From the NCBI GenBank assembly GCA_022059125.1, contig JAEUWY010000001.1:1550001-1614000 (forward strand): a stretch of 64,000 bases of DNA, read 5' to 3'. The translations under genes and the position numbers were made by a program. Source of the DNA: Corynespora cassiicola (taxonomy: Eukaryota > Ascomycota > Dothideomycetes > Pleosporales > Corynesporascaceae). Below the pieces are notes generated by a model. The model was not told the origin of the DNA, did not search any database, and saw nothing but the letters and a program-made list of their open reading frames with translations. Below are positions 23,111 to 34,741 of the stretch, in pieces. Positions within the stretch are counted from its first letter, which is position 1, and every line of letters begins with the position of its first letter.

Positions 23111-25645
23111 ATGGCTCCGGATGATAGGTCCAAAATGGGTTCTGGCAGCACATTCCGCAGCTTCACACACAATGACCATTCGACGTCTCGCTGGCGCCGC
23201 AACCGGTCCAGCGCCAGTGTTCAAGATCACTTTGTACAGCCAGCTCCAGTCCCATTAGACCCTAATCCCGCCCCCAAACTCGACCGTACCCCCTCCAAGA
23301 TGTCGCTGTTCAACTTGTTCAGCAAACCAAAGGTGGAAAAGGCCAGAGGTCACTCGGAAGTCGGCCTGGCGGTGCCCATGGCACCTCCGGTTCCACCCAA
23401 ACACTCCGTCTCGCCGCCCAAGTCTGCATTGCGGCACAATCCCCCGCCCCCAGTCCAGCAGGCCCTGCGATCGCGGTCGAGTCAAATGCTAAGGCCCATA
23501 TCGCTAAGACCTTCGATAATGCGTCCACAAGAGGGCACCTGGAATCCGCCCCCGCTATTCCAAGCCTACCCACAGTCCATCAAGTATGCCACGGTGCAAT
23601 CGTGCGTCTTCTCGCCAGATGTTCTGCTCAGGACTCAAAGTCAGAGGAAGCAGTTGGACATGGCCCGCGAAAGAATGGACAGTCATCGTGACTTGTCCTC
23701 CACGTTGGAGGGAGGGTCTCCAGAGCCGAAGAAGTTGGAAAAGTCCCACAAGCGTCTTATCTCAAACTCTGTCCTGCATACCCCACCCCCGCAACTGACG
23801 GACAAAGTTTATGTGCTAGTTACCGCGGGCTACGTGCTGCAGTACGCCGGCGAAGGCTCCTTTGACCGCCTGCCTGAGAAGGTACTCAAGCTAGGCAAGG
23901 AGTCCAAGGCCTACGCTTGCGATCTCATTCCTGGCAAACACTTTGTGCTGCAGGTCTCACAAAGCGCCAATGAAGACGGTACCGTATCCATGGGACCAAA
24001 AACCTCTCTCCTTTCCAGGCTGCGCCTGCAAAACGCCACCGCCAGGAGAGCTGCGACAAGTTTCTTGCTCGTGCTGGAGAATGCCGAAGAGATGGACTCG
24101 TGGATGACGGCTGTGCGTAGGGAAATTGAGCGTGCTGGAGGAGCCGCCGTACGGGACGAGTCCATTAGCATCAGGGAATCATCGTCCATTGACGAATCAC
24201 CTGATGAAGAACAGGCAGCCGAGAGGGAAGCTGAAAGCCCAAGTCCTCGATATCACGTCCGCCGTGATCCTCAACGCGTCAGCAAAGTCGTCCCCGTCGA
24301 CTCGCCTCTCCAATCGCAGTACTCCGACTCGCCCAAGATTGTGGCTTCCGACTGGGAGGGTGACCGCAGCGAGAAGACGGTCAGCATTGCTGATACTGCT
24401 AGCTTGCACTCTACCTCTCGAATGAGCTCGAAGCGCAAGTCGATCGAGGTCTCGTCCATTGCCACGACAGCGGTCTCGCACGACCAGCTGCAGTTGGATC
24501 AGCTTCGGGAACGCTCACGCTTCTCATACATGTCTTCAGCAACATCGGTATCCGGCGCCGGAACAAGAAACACTTCGCGAACCTCGTCTCCCGCCCCCAC
24601 GTCTCCCCTCAAAGAGGGATTCTCCCCGGCGGATGCTGAGCCTCTCCGAAGCGCAACGTCCCTCAGGTCGTTTCACATGAACCCCAGCAACAGTACCTCG
24701 ACTCGCCGAAGGTCCATGCAGCCACTGCCTACCACCAATGAAGATAATGCAGTATCCGCCGTCACGCCGTCGACGCCAAAACGACACTCCATCTACGGAC
24801 CCACCTCGCCTACCACCAAAGAGCCGGAGAAGCCGGAGAGCGAGGCGCAAGAATCAAAGTTGACGACAACACCCCCGCAACCAGCAACTCGACCCGCCAG
24901 CAACGTGCGTTACAGCACTGTGCCGCCTCAAACTCAACTACCTGCAAAGTTCAACTTGAGGAGTTCAAGTGCTCCGCCTGCCAGATTGACCGCAATCTCC
25001 CCACCACCAAGGGATCCCGCACCAGGCCCTCCAGCACGTCCGCAATCGACATTGGGCAGTTTGCCGTCTGCGGCGGCTCTGTCTACGCGTTCGGAACGCC
25101 GTATTTCGGCAACCCCGAAACCCTTCTTGCGTCCCTTCCCTGTCCGGACCCAGAATTCAGATGGCTCGGTTGTGGTGCCACGGCGTCTCTCGTCAATGTC
25201 GACCGGACCTCCGCTTGGCATTGTAGTCAATCGCTCCGTCACAGCGCCGGTCAGACCTCCTGCCGCATCAAACTCGACGTCGCCTCCTATCGTCAACATT
25301 TCGCCACTGCCTTCCCAGACGCTACGCCGCCCATCTTCGGTGCAGATCCGCTCCGATCCTGCCCCTTTTCTCTCCTCGTCACGACCTGTCCGGGCCATCT
25401 CCAGCACTCCTTCGTTTGTGCCCGGCAGGAGAGCGTCAGCGACGCCAACGCCTACATCTAATTTGCATACTACCCCTAGTATCCCAGTCCTGAGGCAACA
25501 AGCCCAGCAACAAATGGCAACCCAAAAGGGCATAACCCCGCGGAGGTCAATGCCGGCCATCGGGTTGCCCCCGCCTGCTCCGCCGCCAACCATGCCTCTT
25601 CCACCACCACCTCCGATCGCACCGCCCAGAGCGGTTGCTGTCTGA
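23111..25645 (+). CDS. PH-domain protein with long disordered proline/serine tail, single exon, 844 aa
   Basis: One exon, with the start placed at 23111 because of its strong context (gacgccATGG); the frame is open a further 37 codons upstream but with no better start. A pleckstrin-homology fold is suggested at residues about 228-344: KVYVLVTAGYVLQYAG (strands 1-2), then KHFVLQV, and finally FLLVLENAEEMDSWMTAVRREIERAG, which has the invariant Trp of the C-terminal PH helix. A 20-residue loop (GPKTSLLSRLRLQNATARRA) interrupts it. N-terminal and C-terminal parts are Ser/Pro/Arg-rich and probably disordered, ending in a polyproline stretch (PPPAPPPTMPLPPPPP) that could bind SH3 or profilin. Likely a membrane-associated scaffold; lipid specificity and partners are unknown. 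Confidence 0.85.
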   Translation: MAPDDRSKMGSGSTFRSFTHNDHSTSRWRRNRSSASVQDHFVQPAPVPLDPNPAPKLDRTPSKMSLFNLFSKPKVEKARGHSEVGLAVPMAPPVPPKHSVSPPKSALRHNPPPPVQQALRSRSSQMLRPISLRPSIMRPQEGTWNPPPLFQAYPQSIKYATVQSCVFSPDVLLRTQSQRKQLDMARERMDSHRDLSSTLEGGSPEPKKLEKSHKRLISNSVLHTPPPQLTDKVYVLVTAGYVLQYAGEGSFDRLPEKVLKLGKESKAYACDLIPGKHFVLQVSQSANEDGTVSMGPKTSLLSRLRLQNATARRAATSFLLVLENAEEMDSWMTAVRREIERAGGAAVRDESISIRESSSIDESPDEEQAAEREAESPSPRYHVRRDPQRVSKVVPVDSPLQSQYSDSPKIVASDWEGDRSEKTVSIADTASLHSTSRMSSKRKSIEVSSIATTAVSHDQLQLDQLRERSRFSYMSSATSVSGAGTRNTSRTSSPAPTSPLKEGFSPADAEPLRSATSLRSFHMNPSNSTSTRRRSMQPLPTTNEDNAVSAVTPSTPKRHSIYGPTSPTTKEPEKPESEAQESKLTTTPPQPATRPASNVRYSTVPPQTQLPAKFNLRSSSAPPARLTAISPPPRDPAPGPPARPQSTLGSLPSAAALSTRSERRISATPKPFLRPFPVRTQNSDGSVVVPRRLSSMSTGPPLGIVVNRSVTAPVRPPAASNSTSPPIVNISPLPSQTLRRPSSVQIRSDPAPFLSSSRPVRAISSTPSFVPGRRASATPTPTSNLHTTPSIPVLRQQAQQQMATQKGITPRRSMPAIGLPPPAPPPTMPLPPPPPIAPPRAVAV

Positions 25646-28474
25646 TGATGGATTCGCTCTTTGAACATCTTTCCACCGGTTCTATTTCCTTTCCACCCCC
25701 TCAAAAAGTGCATTTGCAACATATCGGCGTTGGGCTACCTCTTTGGGAGGAAACGAACCACAAACCGGTATTAATGGGGTACTTATGTCTTAACGTCACG
25801 GCTGCATCTCTCAACCATTTTCTGTTTTTTTGAGGTCTATTCACATGATACCTGCTGGGGTTTGAATTTTGATTTCTGCTTTTTGTTTTGTTGTTGTCCT
25901 GAATATATCCACGGCTGGCTCTTTCCTTTGGTTGGTTTTTCTTTGCTTTACTACCCATACTCTAACCTTCTTAAATTGTAGTTTATCATTGCCATATATC
26001 ACACACATTTTCAAAGGCTTTACAACACTCTATTTTCTCTGGCCTCGGTCTGTAGCCAAAGAGCCAGCAGCCAAGCGGTCTCTCCGCTTTTCCTTCTTCA
26101 ATCTTATTATTTTTTCGTCCTTACCTTATCTTCCGAGAAGCACCGTGGTCCTGGCGGCAGGGGGGAGGGGTGGGCAACCCGTTGACGAGTTTCAAGACCT
26201 GGCCCGTACTCCACAATTTAAAGTTCCCGCACGCAATCTGCGTTGCGCGTTCCCGCAGCCCTACATTCCCCGTTTTTATTTTGCTATTCTACGTACGTCT
26301 CCCGAGCGAGTGAGTAAGCGAGTGGATAAGCGGCGGCTTTGCCTGGAGCTAGGACTCTTGACTCGGGGAATTGGCGCGGAGGCCGTAGGCCGGCCGCCGC
26401 GTGGTGAGATTACGTGCGAGAAGAGAGGGAAGGGGAATGAGGATGGATGAGTATTATGCGTGGCGGAATGTTGGGAGTGCGCGTCCGGCGGATCCGACGT
26501 GTGAGATTTTGGTGGCAGAGACAATGTATCGTTTTTTTATCTATTCTTGCGCTATGGGAAGAACGAATGTGCGGTTGATAGAGAGGGCGGGAGTGTGATG
26601 TCAAGCCTCGAATAAGCATTCCTCCCGCTCGCTCGTAGACTTGACACGCACGAGTCCACAAAAAACTAAAAAAACTAGACGGTGGTGCATTCTTCCGTGA
26701 GGTCGGTGGTGGGGCGTTAACTGCCGTTATATGATCGCCTGCGATGCTGTGCAGCATCCCCCCATTCCTTCCATGGGCTTAGGTGCCCAGGCGGGTTAGG
26801 CGAGGCGACGAGGTGCCGCGGATGTTGCAGGTATACAATCGGTTCTCTTCCGCGTGGCTTGTATGCGCTGGGTTGTATGTCATGACTCTGGTCGCTTAGC
26901 TAGCTAGCTAGTATGGGAGTTCTGTCAGTCAGCCAGCAAGACGGGGCCGCTGTAGTTGCGTGCTTTGTGGGGTCCGAGGAGAGCGGTGAATTGGGACGAG
27001 GGACGGGAATTGCGATTGGGGTGGGTTAGTTGGTTGGGGAGTGGAGAAAGGAATGGGGCGATGGGATCGAGGACGGGGTTTGAGTCGTGGGTTGGATGGA
27101 GCGGTTGGCATTTGATGCGGAAGCGTTATTAAGGAGGACAGGGTTTTTTTTTCCTCCTCTCGCTTGTTGGCGGTGGCTCTTTGGTTCTTGGTAGGTCGGC
27201 AGTTAGGGCAAAGGCACGGAAGGAGATTAAATCGTAGCGAGGGCGGACGTGCGGGCGGGTGCCGAGGGATATTCGCTGCGGACCGGGTGCGTGGGTTGCT
27301 GGTGTTTCAGCGGCCGGGGCGAGAACGCGGACTGGATGCGCTCGTTGGCTCGCCGGCTAGTCCTTTCCAGACCCAACGCTCGGGCCGGACTTGTTGGTGT
27401 TGGATTTGGGAGGATGCGGCATGGCGTTGCGTTGCGTTGCCTGGGCACATACATATGCGAGATCTTGGGCGTGCATGCCTGCAGTGCTGCGCCGTATATC
27501 TGAGTAGGCAATATGCAATCAGAGTTTATTTTGGGACCGCCTTGTGTTACAGTATGGATTACTTTTCTTCTAATCTGAGGGGAGGTTTGGAATGCGCGAG
27601 GGGGTCTGGATTGCGGCGCTGAGGATAGCAGGGTAGGCAGGGGTTGAGCGCGTTTCAGATGAGCGGGCCGTTGGACAGAGAGTGGAGTGAGTTTGACAGC
27701 AAAAGGACCGAGGCTGACGCAGGAGAGCGTGTCCCCGCGTTTTTTCGTCGGTGGTCAGGGTCTGTCAAGTTTGAGCAATTTGATGATATGGTTTGTGGCT
27801 TGAGAGTAGGTTTAGGGGGGGGGACATGGATTTTGGAGAGTATGACAATTTGGAATATAGCCTGTGTTATGGTTTGAATACGGGTGCATCCCAGACAACA
27901 CGGAATATCACTTACGATATGAGCTGATCTCTGAACAGTGTGGAGTCGCAAAGTAGTTTGGTCGACTGACGAATTATCTGTTGCTCCTCTGTGGTTTTAG
28001 ATTACTGTTTTTACTTGAAGTTTTCTTTACAGCTTCTCTTTGGTCGTGGAAGCAACCCTTTCGATTTTAGAAGGCAGTTGATCTACATCTAGAACTCCAT
28101 CGCGTGGGAAGGTGTTTCCTCGATGGCTGCAATTTGTGGCTGTATTGCAGGCTGGGTTGGACTGTTGCATGTTGACATGGAGTCCCAACCCAGTGCAGAT
28201 CTAGACATCTCGTTCCCAAGAAATCTAGGCGCATGGCCAGGCCTAAGGTCCTGATCTACAATCCATCCAATGGCTTTTTCTTGGTTTTCGCTTTGATGAC
28301 GGGAGAAAATTCCGAGTCGGCATGATTGGCCTTTTTTGCTTTTACAAACCGAGTTTAGCGCAGGAAAACTAGCCCTCCCAGCCGCACTTCCCTCTCCCCA
28401 CAAACATCTACAAGCCAGGAAACAGCATCATTTTACTCGGAATTCAATATTCTAGGTTTCTACAACGCGTAAAA
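25646..28474. other. 2.8-kb intergenic region without a recognisable gene
   Basis: T-rich 3-prime flank of the PH gene (25700-26100) passes into GC-richer DNA with a (TAGC)n run at 26897-26911. Frames of 80-190 codons exist on both strands but lack motifs and start in poor contexts. The last few hundred bases should hold the MutY promoter. Confidence 0.5.
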
Positions 28475-30352
28475 ATGACGCGTAAACGGCCTTCTTCCTC
28501 CACAACCGTCTCTCGTGCGCCCAAGAAAAAGAAGCAGGACGCATTCACAATCCCACGGCCTTCATCCCCTGTCGCTCCAGCAGTCCCCCCTTCGCGCGCA
28601 CACCCTATATCATATCATCACCCTCTTCTCCTTGAGGACCAAAGTAGTTGTAATGACTTATTGGCCTGGTTTGAGAGTGTCGAGGAGACGAGGAATATGC
28701 CATGGCGTAAAGAATGGATTGACCCCGAGACATTTGCTGGAAAAGAGAAGGAATTGGGTGCTGTGCTGGCAAAGAGGGCATACGAGGTTTGGGTCTCAGA
28801 AGTCAGTAAGTACCAAATGACCTCCCATTTCTTTCGTCCCTGAGCATTTCTGTTTTTTTCAGGAGCTCGATCTCCAGGATCTTCATATTCGCGTTGCGAT
28901 CGCGTTGTCGCGTAGTCACGTGCTAACTTCCTCAGTGCTCCAACAAACTCGTGTTTCCACTGTCATTCCTTACTTCAAGAACTGGATATCCAAATGGCCA
29001 ACTGTTCAGGATCTCGCCGATGCTAGTCATGACGATGTATTGAATGTCTGGAAGGGGCTGGGCTACTATTCGCGGGCGACGCGTCTGCACCAAGGCGCTC
29101 AGGCCTTTGTGGCTAGGAAATCGGAGTCTTGCCCCATTCCGAGCAGCGCCGAGGAGCTCCAGGAGTTCCCGGGCATCGGAAAATACACCGCCGGCGCAAT
29201 TTCCAGTATCGCATTTGGCGAAGCTGAACCTGTGTTGGACGGCAATGTCGCCCGAGTCCTCAGTCGACAGCTGGGTTTGTACGTCGACGCAAAGGACAAG
29301 AAGTCCACAGACCTGCTCTGGATAGTTGCAGATCAACTGATTAAGGAGGTCGCCAATTATCCAGAGACGATGAAAAGCGATGTCCCAGGAAAATGGAACC
29401 AAGCGCTTATGGAACTGGGGTCAACTATTTGTACTCCCAGGCCCAAATGCGACGAGTGCCCGATACAAAAGACTTGCCGAGTATACACCGAAGGACAGGC
29501 TCTCTCGAACAAAACCAAGAGAGCCTCAAGTATACCTGACATTGAGGATGCATGCACCTTGTGTGAGCAGTTGGATACCGAAGACTTGGCAGCGCCTCCC
29601 GAGGGCGGCAATGAGGACGAAGAGAGCAGTGCCACAGCCACCAAGAAGAAGAAGGTACAAGCGAAGAAGAGCAACACGATATCGAACTATTTCACGGCTG
29701 CAACGCCAAGAGCGGGCGTAACTGCAGATAGCGGCGAAAATGTCGGTGATACCCAGACATCAGGTTCCAAGAAGCGGAAGTCGTCCGCCGCGGAGGATCT
29801 CAAGGCGATAACAACGTATTGCTCCCTGTTTCCCAAGAAGGTTGCAAAAAAGAAGGTGGCAGAGGAAGACTGTGTCGTGTGCATCGTTGAAGTGCAGATG
29901 CCGACACAGAGTAAATGGCTGATTGAGCAGAGACCAGCAAAAGGTAAGCAATCGCCTAATCACCCGCTCCATCACCCAAGCTCACGGTGCCAGGACTTCT
30001 CGGCTCTCTCTGGCAGTTCCCGCAGGAAGCGTTCCCCGCGTCTAAGAACACACCCTCGTATCGGAAGGCCTCGGCTCAGAAGTTCATATCGACGCTCCAA
30101 ACTGGACAAATCGACATGAGCAAAGCGAAATTCGTCGCCGAACTTGATTCGCTAGTCCACGTGTTCAGCCATCTCAAGCTTACGATGCATGTATCGCTCT
30201 TCAAGCTTGAACTGACAGATGATGCAAGCCCCGACATGGCACCTGCGGGCGTACCAGCGCGTAAATGGGTTGACACCGACGCCATGGGTGACGAGACCCT
30301 ATCAACCGGCATGCGACGCTGTTGGGAACTGGTTCAGAAGCGCCTCTCATAG
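28475..30352 (+). CDS. A/G-specific adenine DNA glycosylase (MutY/MYH), three exons, 565 aa
   Basis: Exons are 28475..28805, 28936..29943 and 29994..30352 (565 residues). The basic PKKKKQ at 16-21 is a likely nuclear localisation signal. The catalytic core has VSEVMLQQTRVS (catalytic Glu109), the helix-hairpin-helix FPGIGKYTAGAI (about 187-198), and VLDGNVARVL with catalytic Asp212. The iron-sulphur loop has Cys276, 282, 285 and 291, with one residue fewer than usual between the first two. A long interdomain connector carries a CTLC pair and the PIP-box-like SNTISNYF. A C-terminal NUDIX-like domain (GLLGSLWQFPQEAFP) recognises 8-oxoguanine. The enzyme removes adenine paired with 8-oxoguanine in base-excision repair. 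The 130-nt first intron splits ATG of the MLQQT motif. Start context has A at -3. Confidence 0.95.
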
Positions 30353-30799
30353 AGAATTTGGCCCAGGCCTGCGGTACTGTTGCACAATCCCACGCTCCAC
30401 GTAAGACGGCGTTATCTTTGCCAAGTCGCGTTCAACTTGGCTCCCGCTCCGCTTTTCTTGGCCTAGACCCACTCCACCCCAGGATTCGGGAAGCTGAAAG
30501 ATAACGAGCTTGGATGCCATGTCCCACTATACCCGTTGTGTAACGTAATTCCTGACCATGTTCAAAGAGAGGTGCAATTCGGCCCCTATTGGCCCTGGGC
30601 AGCATGTGCCTATCAATGTGCGACTGTGTAACCTGGTACTCTCGGCCCAAAAGCCGCGTCCGCGCGGATAAGGCAAGCCCTGGGGAATATAACCGCAAGA
30701 CATCCGCCATGTGGGATTTCTGTGGGTTCCTGCGCGACCTGCAGTTCTTCTGGTACCTCGCATAGCGTAAAGTGCCACCACCTGAGGTCATCAATCACC
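30353..30799. promoter_or_regulatory. Intergenic region between MutY and the ammonium transporter
   Basis: These 447 bases should hold the MutY terminator and the transporter promoter; both genes run rightward. Several GATA/TATC cores occur (for example near 30500), the target of nitrogen regulators of the AreA type, but such cores are frequent by chance and I do not call a site. Confidence 0.4.
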
Positions 30800-32482
30800 A
30801 TGGCTGAACTTCCTGCTCCTACTCCCATTACCGAATGGCCGGACTACTCCACCACGCCTACAGGAGGTGACGTCTTTACGCAGGATCTCAACTCGCCCTA
30901 CGACAAGGGCGATTTGTGCTGGTTGCTGGTATGCACGATTCTTTGCTGGTGAGTAGCCTCAAAGATATGTTTGTCTGCTACTAACAACACTGTGCAGGCA
31001 AATCACTCCGGTATGATCCGCTCGAACATTACCCCTATACAGTCCTAATATCTTTTTCCAGGCCATTGGCTTTCTCTATGCTGGCATGCACAGAAGGAAG
31101 GCTGCGTTGACTATGATCTTCCAGTCTCTCTTCTGTGCTTGCGCGTGTGGCATTCAGTTTTGGATATACGGGTAAGTCAGAGTCATGACGGAACGACAAC
31201 AAGTCAAACTGACCGTTGTAGATATTCCCTCTATCAATCGCACACGACGGGCCCTTTTATCGGAGACTTGTCTCTTGCCGCATTACACAATGTTCTTGCA
31301 CAGCCCTCCCTCGCGAACACCGATATTCCCGATATTCTCTACGCGTGCTTCGGTTTTACATTCGTCACCGCAACCGCTATGATCCTGTCAGGAGCAATGC
31401 TTGAGCGTGGACGGCTGTTCCCGTCTATGCTCTTTTTGCTGTGCTGGACGACCTTTGTATACTATGTCCTCGCATACTTTGAGTGGAACCCCAGCGGCTG
31501 GCTCTACCAGCTTGGCGTGTACGACTTTGCGGGATCCGGACCTGTGCATATTGCTTCTGGATTCTCTGCACTTGCCTGGGCGCTCATGCTGGGACCCCGT
31601 AAAGATCCTCACAAGGAATCTCTCCACCACAAAGTCCCACAATTCCGGCCCCACAATCCTTTCTTAGTCGGCCTGGGCACAATCTTGATTTGGTTCGGCT
31701 GGTTTGCTTTTAACGGTGCTTCGACTGCTAACCGTAAGTGTTTTACGTTTTGCATTTGCTGATCAAAAAACTGATGCCTTGCAATAGTCTCCCTCCGGTC
31801 CATCTACGTCGTCGTCAACACCAACCTCGCAGCATGCGGTGGAGGCATCGCCTGGGTCCTCCTGGAGTACTGCTTCGTCAAGAAATTCAGCATCCTCGGC
31901 TTCTGCTCCGGCATCATTTCCGGCCTCGTCGGCATCACGCCCGCCGCAGGTTTCGTGCCGGTATACGTCGCCACGCTCGTGGGAGCCCTGACCTCGGTGT
32001 GCTCCTTCTTCACCGTCAAGTACAAGCACCTCCTCGGCGTAGACGAGGGTCTCGACATCTTCGCCATCCACGGAGTGGGCGGCTTCGTCGGCGACATTCT
32101 GACCGGTTTCTTCGCCGCATCCTTTGTCCCTGCTCTCGACGGCGTGAACAATGCCTACGAGGGCGGCTGGTGGAATCGCAACTGGAAGCAGATGGGATAC
32201 CAGCTTGCTGCGGCGTGCACGTGCGCGCTCTGGTCGTTTGTCATCAGCATCATCTTGCTCTTCATTATCGACCGTATTCCCGGATGCCATCTCCGAGCCT
32301 CGGAGGAGGATGAGCTGCGCGGTTTGGACTTGAAGTACTTTGATGATATTGAAGGCGATACCATGGTGCTTCACGGTCTCGGGGCGGATACTCCGGGCAT
32401 GACTAGCGGGATGGTTGGCGGATCGGCGAGCACCCAGGGCAGCCGTGATGGGGTGGAAGTCCAGCCAGTGAAGCAGGAGTAG
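30800..32482 (+). CDS. Ammonium transporter, Amt/Mep family, five exons, 492 aa
   Basis: Exons are 30800..30948, 30998..31010, 31062..31171, 31222..31733 and 31788..32482 (492 residues). The second exon is only 13 nt and restores WQITP between two introns of 49 and 51 nt. Hydrophobic segments along the chain fit the 11 helices of eukaryotic Mep proteins. The twin-histidine pore is present as VHIASG (His200) and FAIHGVGG (His356), and the signature DFAGSGPVHIASGFSALAW is intact. The C-terminus (from about 430) is cytosolic and acidic, as in Mep regulatory tails. It takes up ammonium across the plasma membrane and is probably repressed when nitrogen is plentiful. Start context caccATGG is strong. 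Confidence 0.95.
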
Positions 32483-33000
32483 GGTATGGGCATGGTTGCT
32501 TTTCCACTCGTCGCTTTACTTTTTGCATCTGGTTAGACTAGACACTCGCTTGTATAGTACCTCTACTAGGGGCTCGACGTAATTCTGCTGCGAGATGCCA
32601 TATCTTTTAGTTTAATATATACTCATACTACGATGTTCGTGTTTTCTAAATAAGAGAGGTTTTGGTGTTCTTTTTTTGGGTCGGAGGCCATACTCTTACG
32701 AGTTTCACTTGCTACCGTAACAACATCAATCGCAGCCCAATTATTCAAGGTACTATTTAACGTTCATTCGAGCTCTTGGTGTAAGTTTGCTGTGTATGGA
32801 CAAGTAGAGGTTCCCGATACTGATGTCTGGAACTAGGGAGGGCGCTAGTCAGCCTCTACTATGTACAGCAAATGTATAAAAGGAATCTGCTACATACTTG
32901 TCTACTTTCAATTTCGTACGCAGTTCTGAATGTGTCTGACTATTGTGTCTTTTTAAACGCTGTGATACGTTTTATGTCGACTTCATGATTGACCAGCACA

Positions 33001-33161
33001 CTTGTCAACAATCCAATCTAGAATTCTGGTAGTGATCAATCGATTCATTTTCTCACTTTCGAATTGATTGGATATATTGGAGAATTGAATTACCTCTTTA
33101 ATTAACGCAATATAATCATTGAAAGTCACTAATCAGTTGAATTGAATTGATTGTTGACAAG
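33001..33161. repeat. Small inverted-repeat (MITE-like) element
   Basis: The 13 bases at 33001-33013 (cttgtcaacaatc) recur as their exact reverse complement at 33149-33161, bounding a 161-bp AT-rich unit. Similarity stops at the outer edges. I see no target-site duplication, so mobility is not shown. Confidence 0.45.
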
Positions 33162-34741
33162 TTCAATGGTTAGCGTGTGTAATCCTGGTCTTCTGAGTGT
33201 AACTCTACATGTTGAACAGACTGTCTCTGTTCTAAGCTAATGATTCCATACTAGTCCATAGAAAATATGCATAGAGACCAGAGATTCTTAGCTTATTCTT
33301 GAAATTTTCTTCCAACGCACCACACTGCCAAGTCACGAAAAAAATGAACTCTTATTCAAGACTAGCTGTGGTGCATTCCTGATATGGCAAAACTAACTAA
33401 GCACGTGTTGTTAGTTTCATTCAGTTTATTATAAGAGTGATATGTATTTTTGAATGTTAAGTAAGTACTGCATGATGCGATCGCCTCTCCTTGCTTGATG
33501 TCCAGGAACACATTTCATAATGGAAACTGATGCAAAGCCTCGCTTTATTAACAAATAGATAGCTAGCTAACCATTTTCATGATAGAAGAGAGGAATATAA
33601 TATGTACCACCTGTTTGTATTTTCAACAGCAGACTGCAACTACGCACTAGTGTATCCATAGCCGCTAGGCTCCCTCTCCAACGTGTATTTCTTATCTAAT
33701 TAAACTGTTATTCATTTTTTTGACGCTGTAACCTTTAAATAGACCATAGCTACTTGAGTTTTGTGCCTTGATCTAGTTCAAACATCCGAAAAAACGGTTC
33801 TGTCACTCACCAAAAAAACCACCACCGTGAACATCACCTCCAGAGCTAGTTCAGGCATTAAATGGCTCTGAGCATGTTTTGATAAACACCTATATAATTA
33901 ACAAATATATCAAAATGAAATCGTGTGACTTTCTTCCTAAAGCTCAGAGCTACCAAGTAAAAAAGTAAGATTCTAAGAAAACCAGTCGTCACTGGCTCTT
34001 ATTACCGTATTCATAAATACCTATAGTCGCTTTCCGTGAGCGGTATAAGTAGATAAAGTAATGTATTAAAATCAAGGCTATCATTCCCTGTAGGGAAGGA
34101 ATATCTTACTGAATTCTTGGGGAGGGTATAGTTTGTGTCTTACTGTTACTGCTATCTTTCATTAATTATAACAATCTGTTAAATCTAGAGCAGTATCTTT
34201 GAGATGAAAAGCACCTCAATTGTTTTTTTAATTATTGTATTTCAACACTGTGGAAGCTCTTTCCTAAAACCAAGACACCAGCACTTTGATGGCTTCCTTC
34301 TAAACCTAAAACTCATTTCTAAAGTGCATTATACCATTTTCATCATGTAGTTATCTATACAAGTTCGTTTTTGGAAAGATCACCTAGGATGTTATATAAG
34401 TCTTTACAATAAAATCAAGTAGTGTTGTGGTCCCGAAAGGGATATGTGAGATCTTATAAAAAACATGCTCATTTCCATAAATTCACGATGCGAAAAGACT
34501 TCAATAGTGTATACCAAGGCTCTATATAATAAATAGTCTACCTAGATAAGTGAGCAAACTAGAGCAGTCATGTTGGTATTCGTGATGGTGCTTAATGTTG
34601 AGTCAGGCTCAAGAGTCGCTCGCCATAATAGCATTTTCCCAGGCTTACTCTCCTCAGTTCTTCACACAGCCTTTCTGTGCCGTCAAGGCTGTGAATACAG
34701 TGTTCACGATGGTATCCCCCGTGGTTGATTTAGGAATCAGA

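Noticed and set aside
24934..25722. 262-codon frame antisense to the PH-domain gene
   Set aside because: A Gly-rich shadow of the Ser/Pro-rich coding strand.
30480..30520. GATA cores as AreA-type sites before the ammonium transporter
   Set aside because: Single cores of four bases are expected by chance; no paired, spaced sites were seen.
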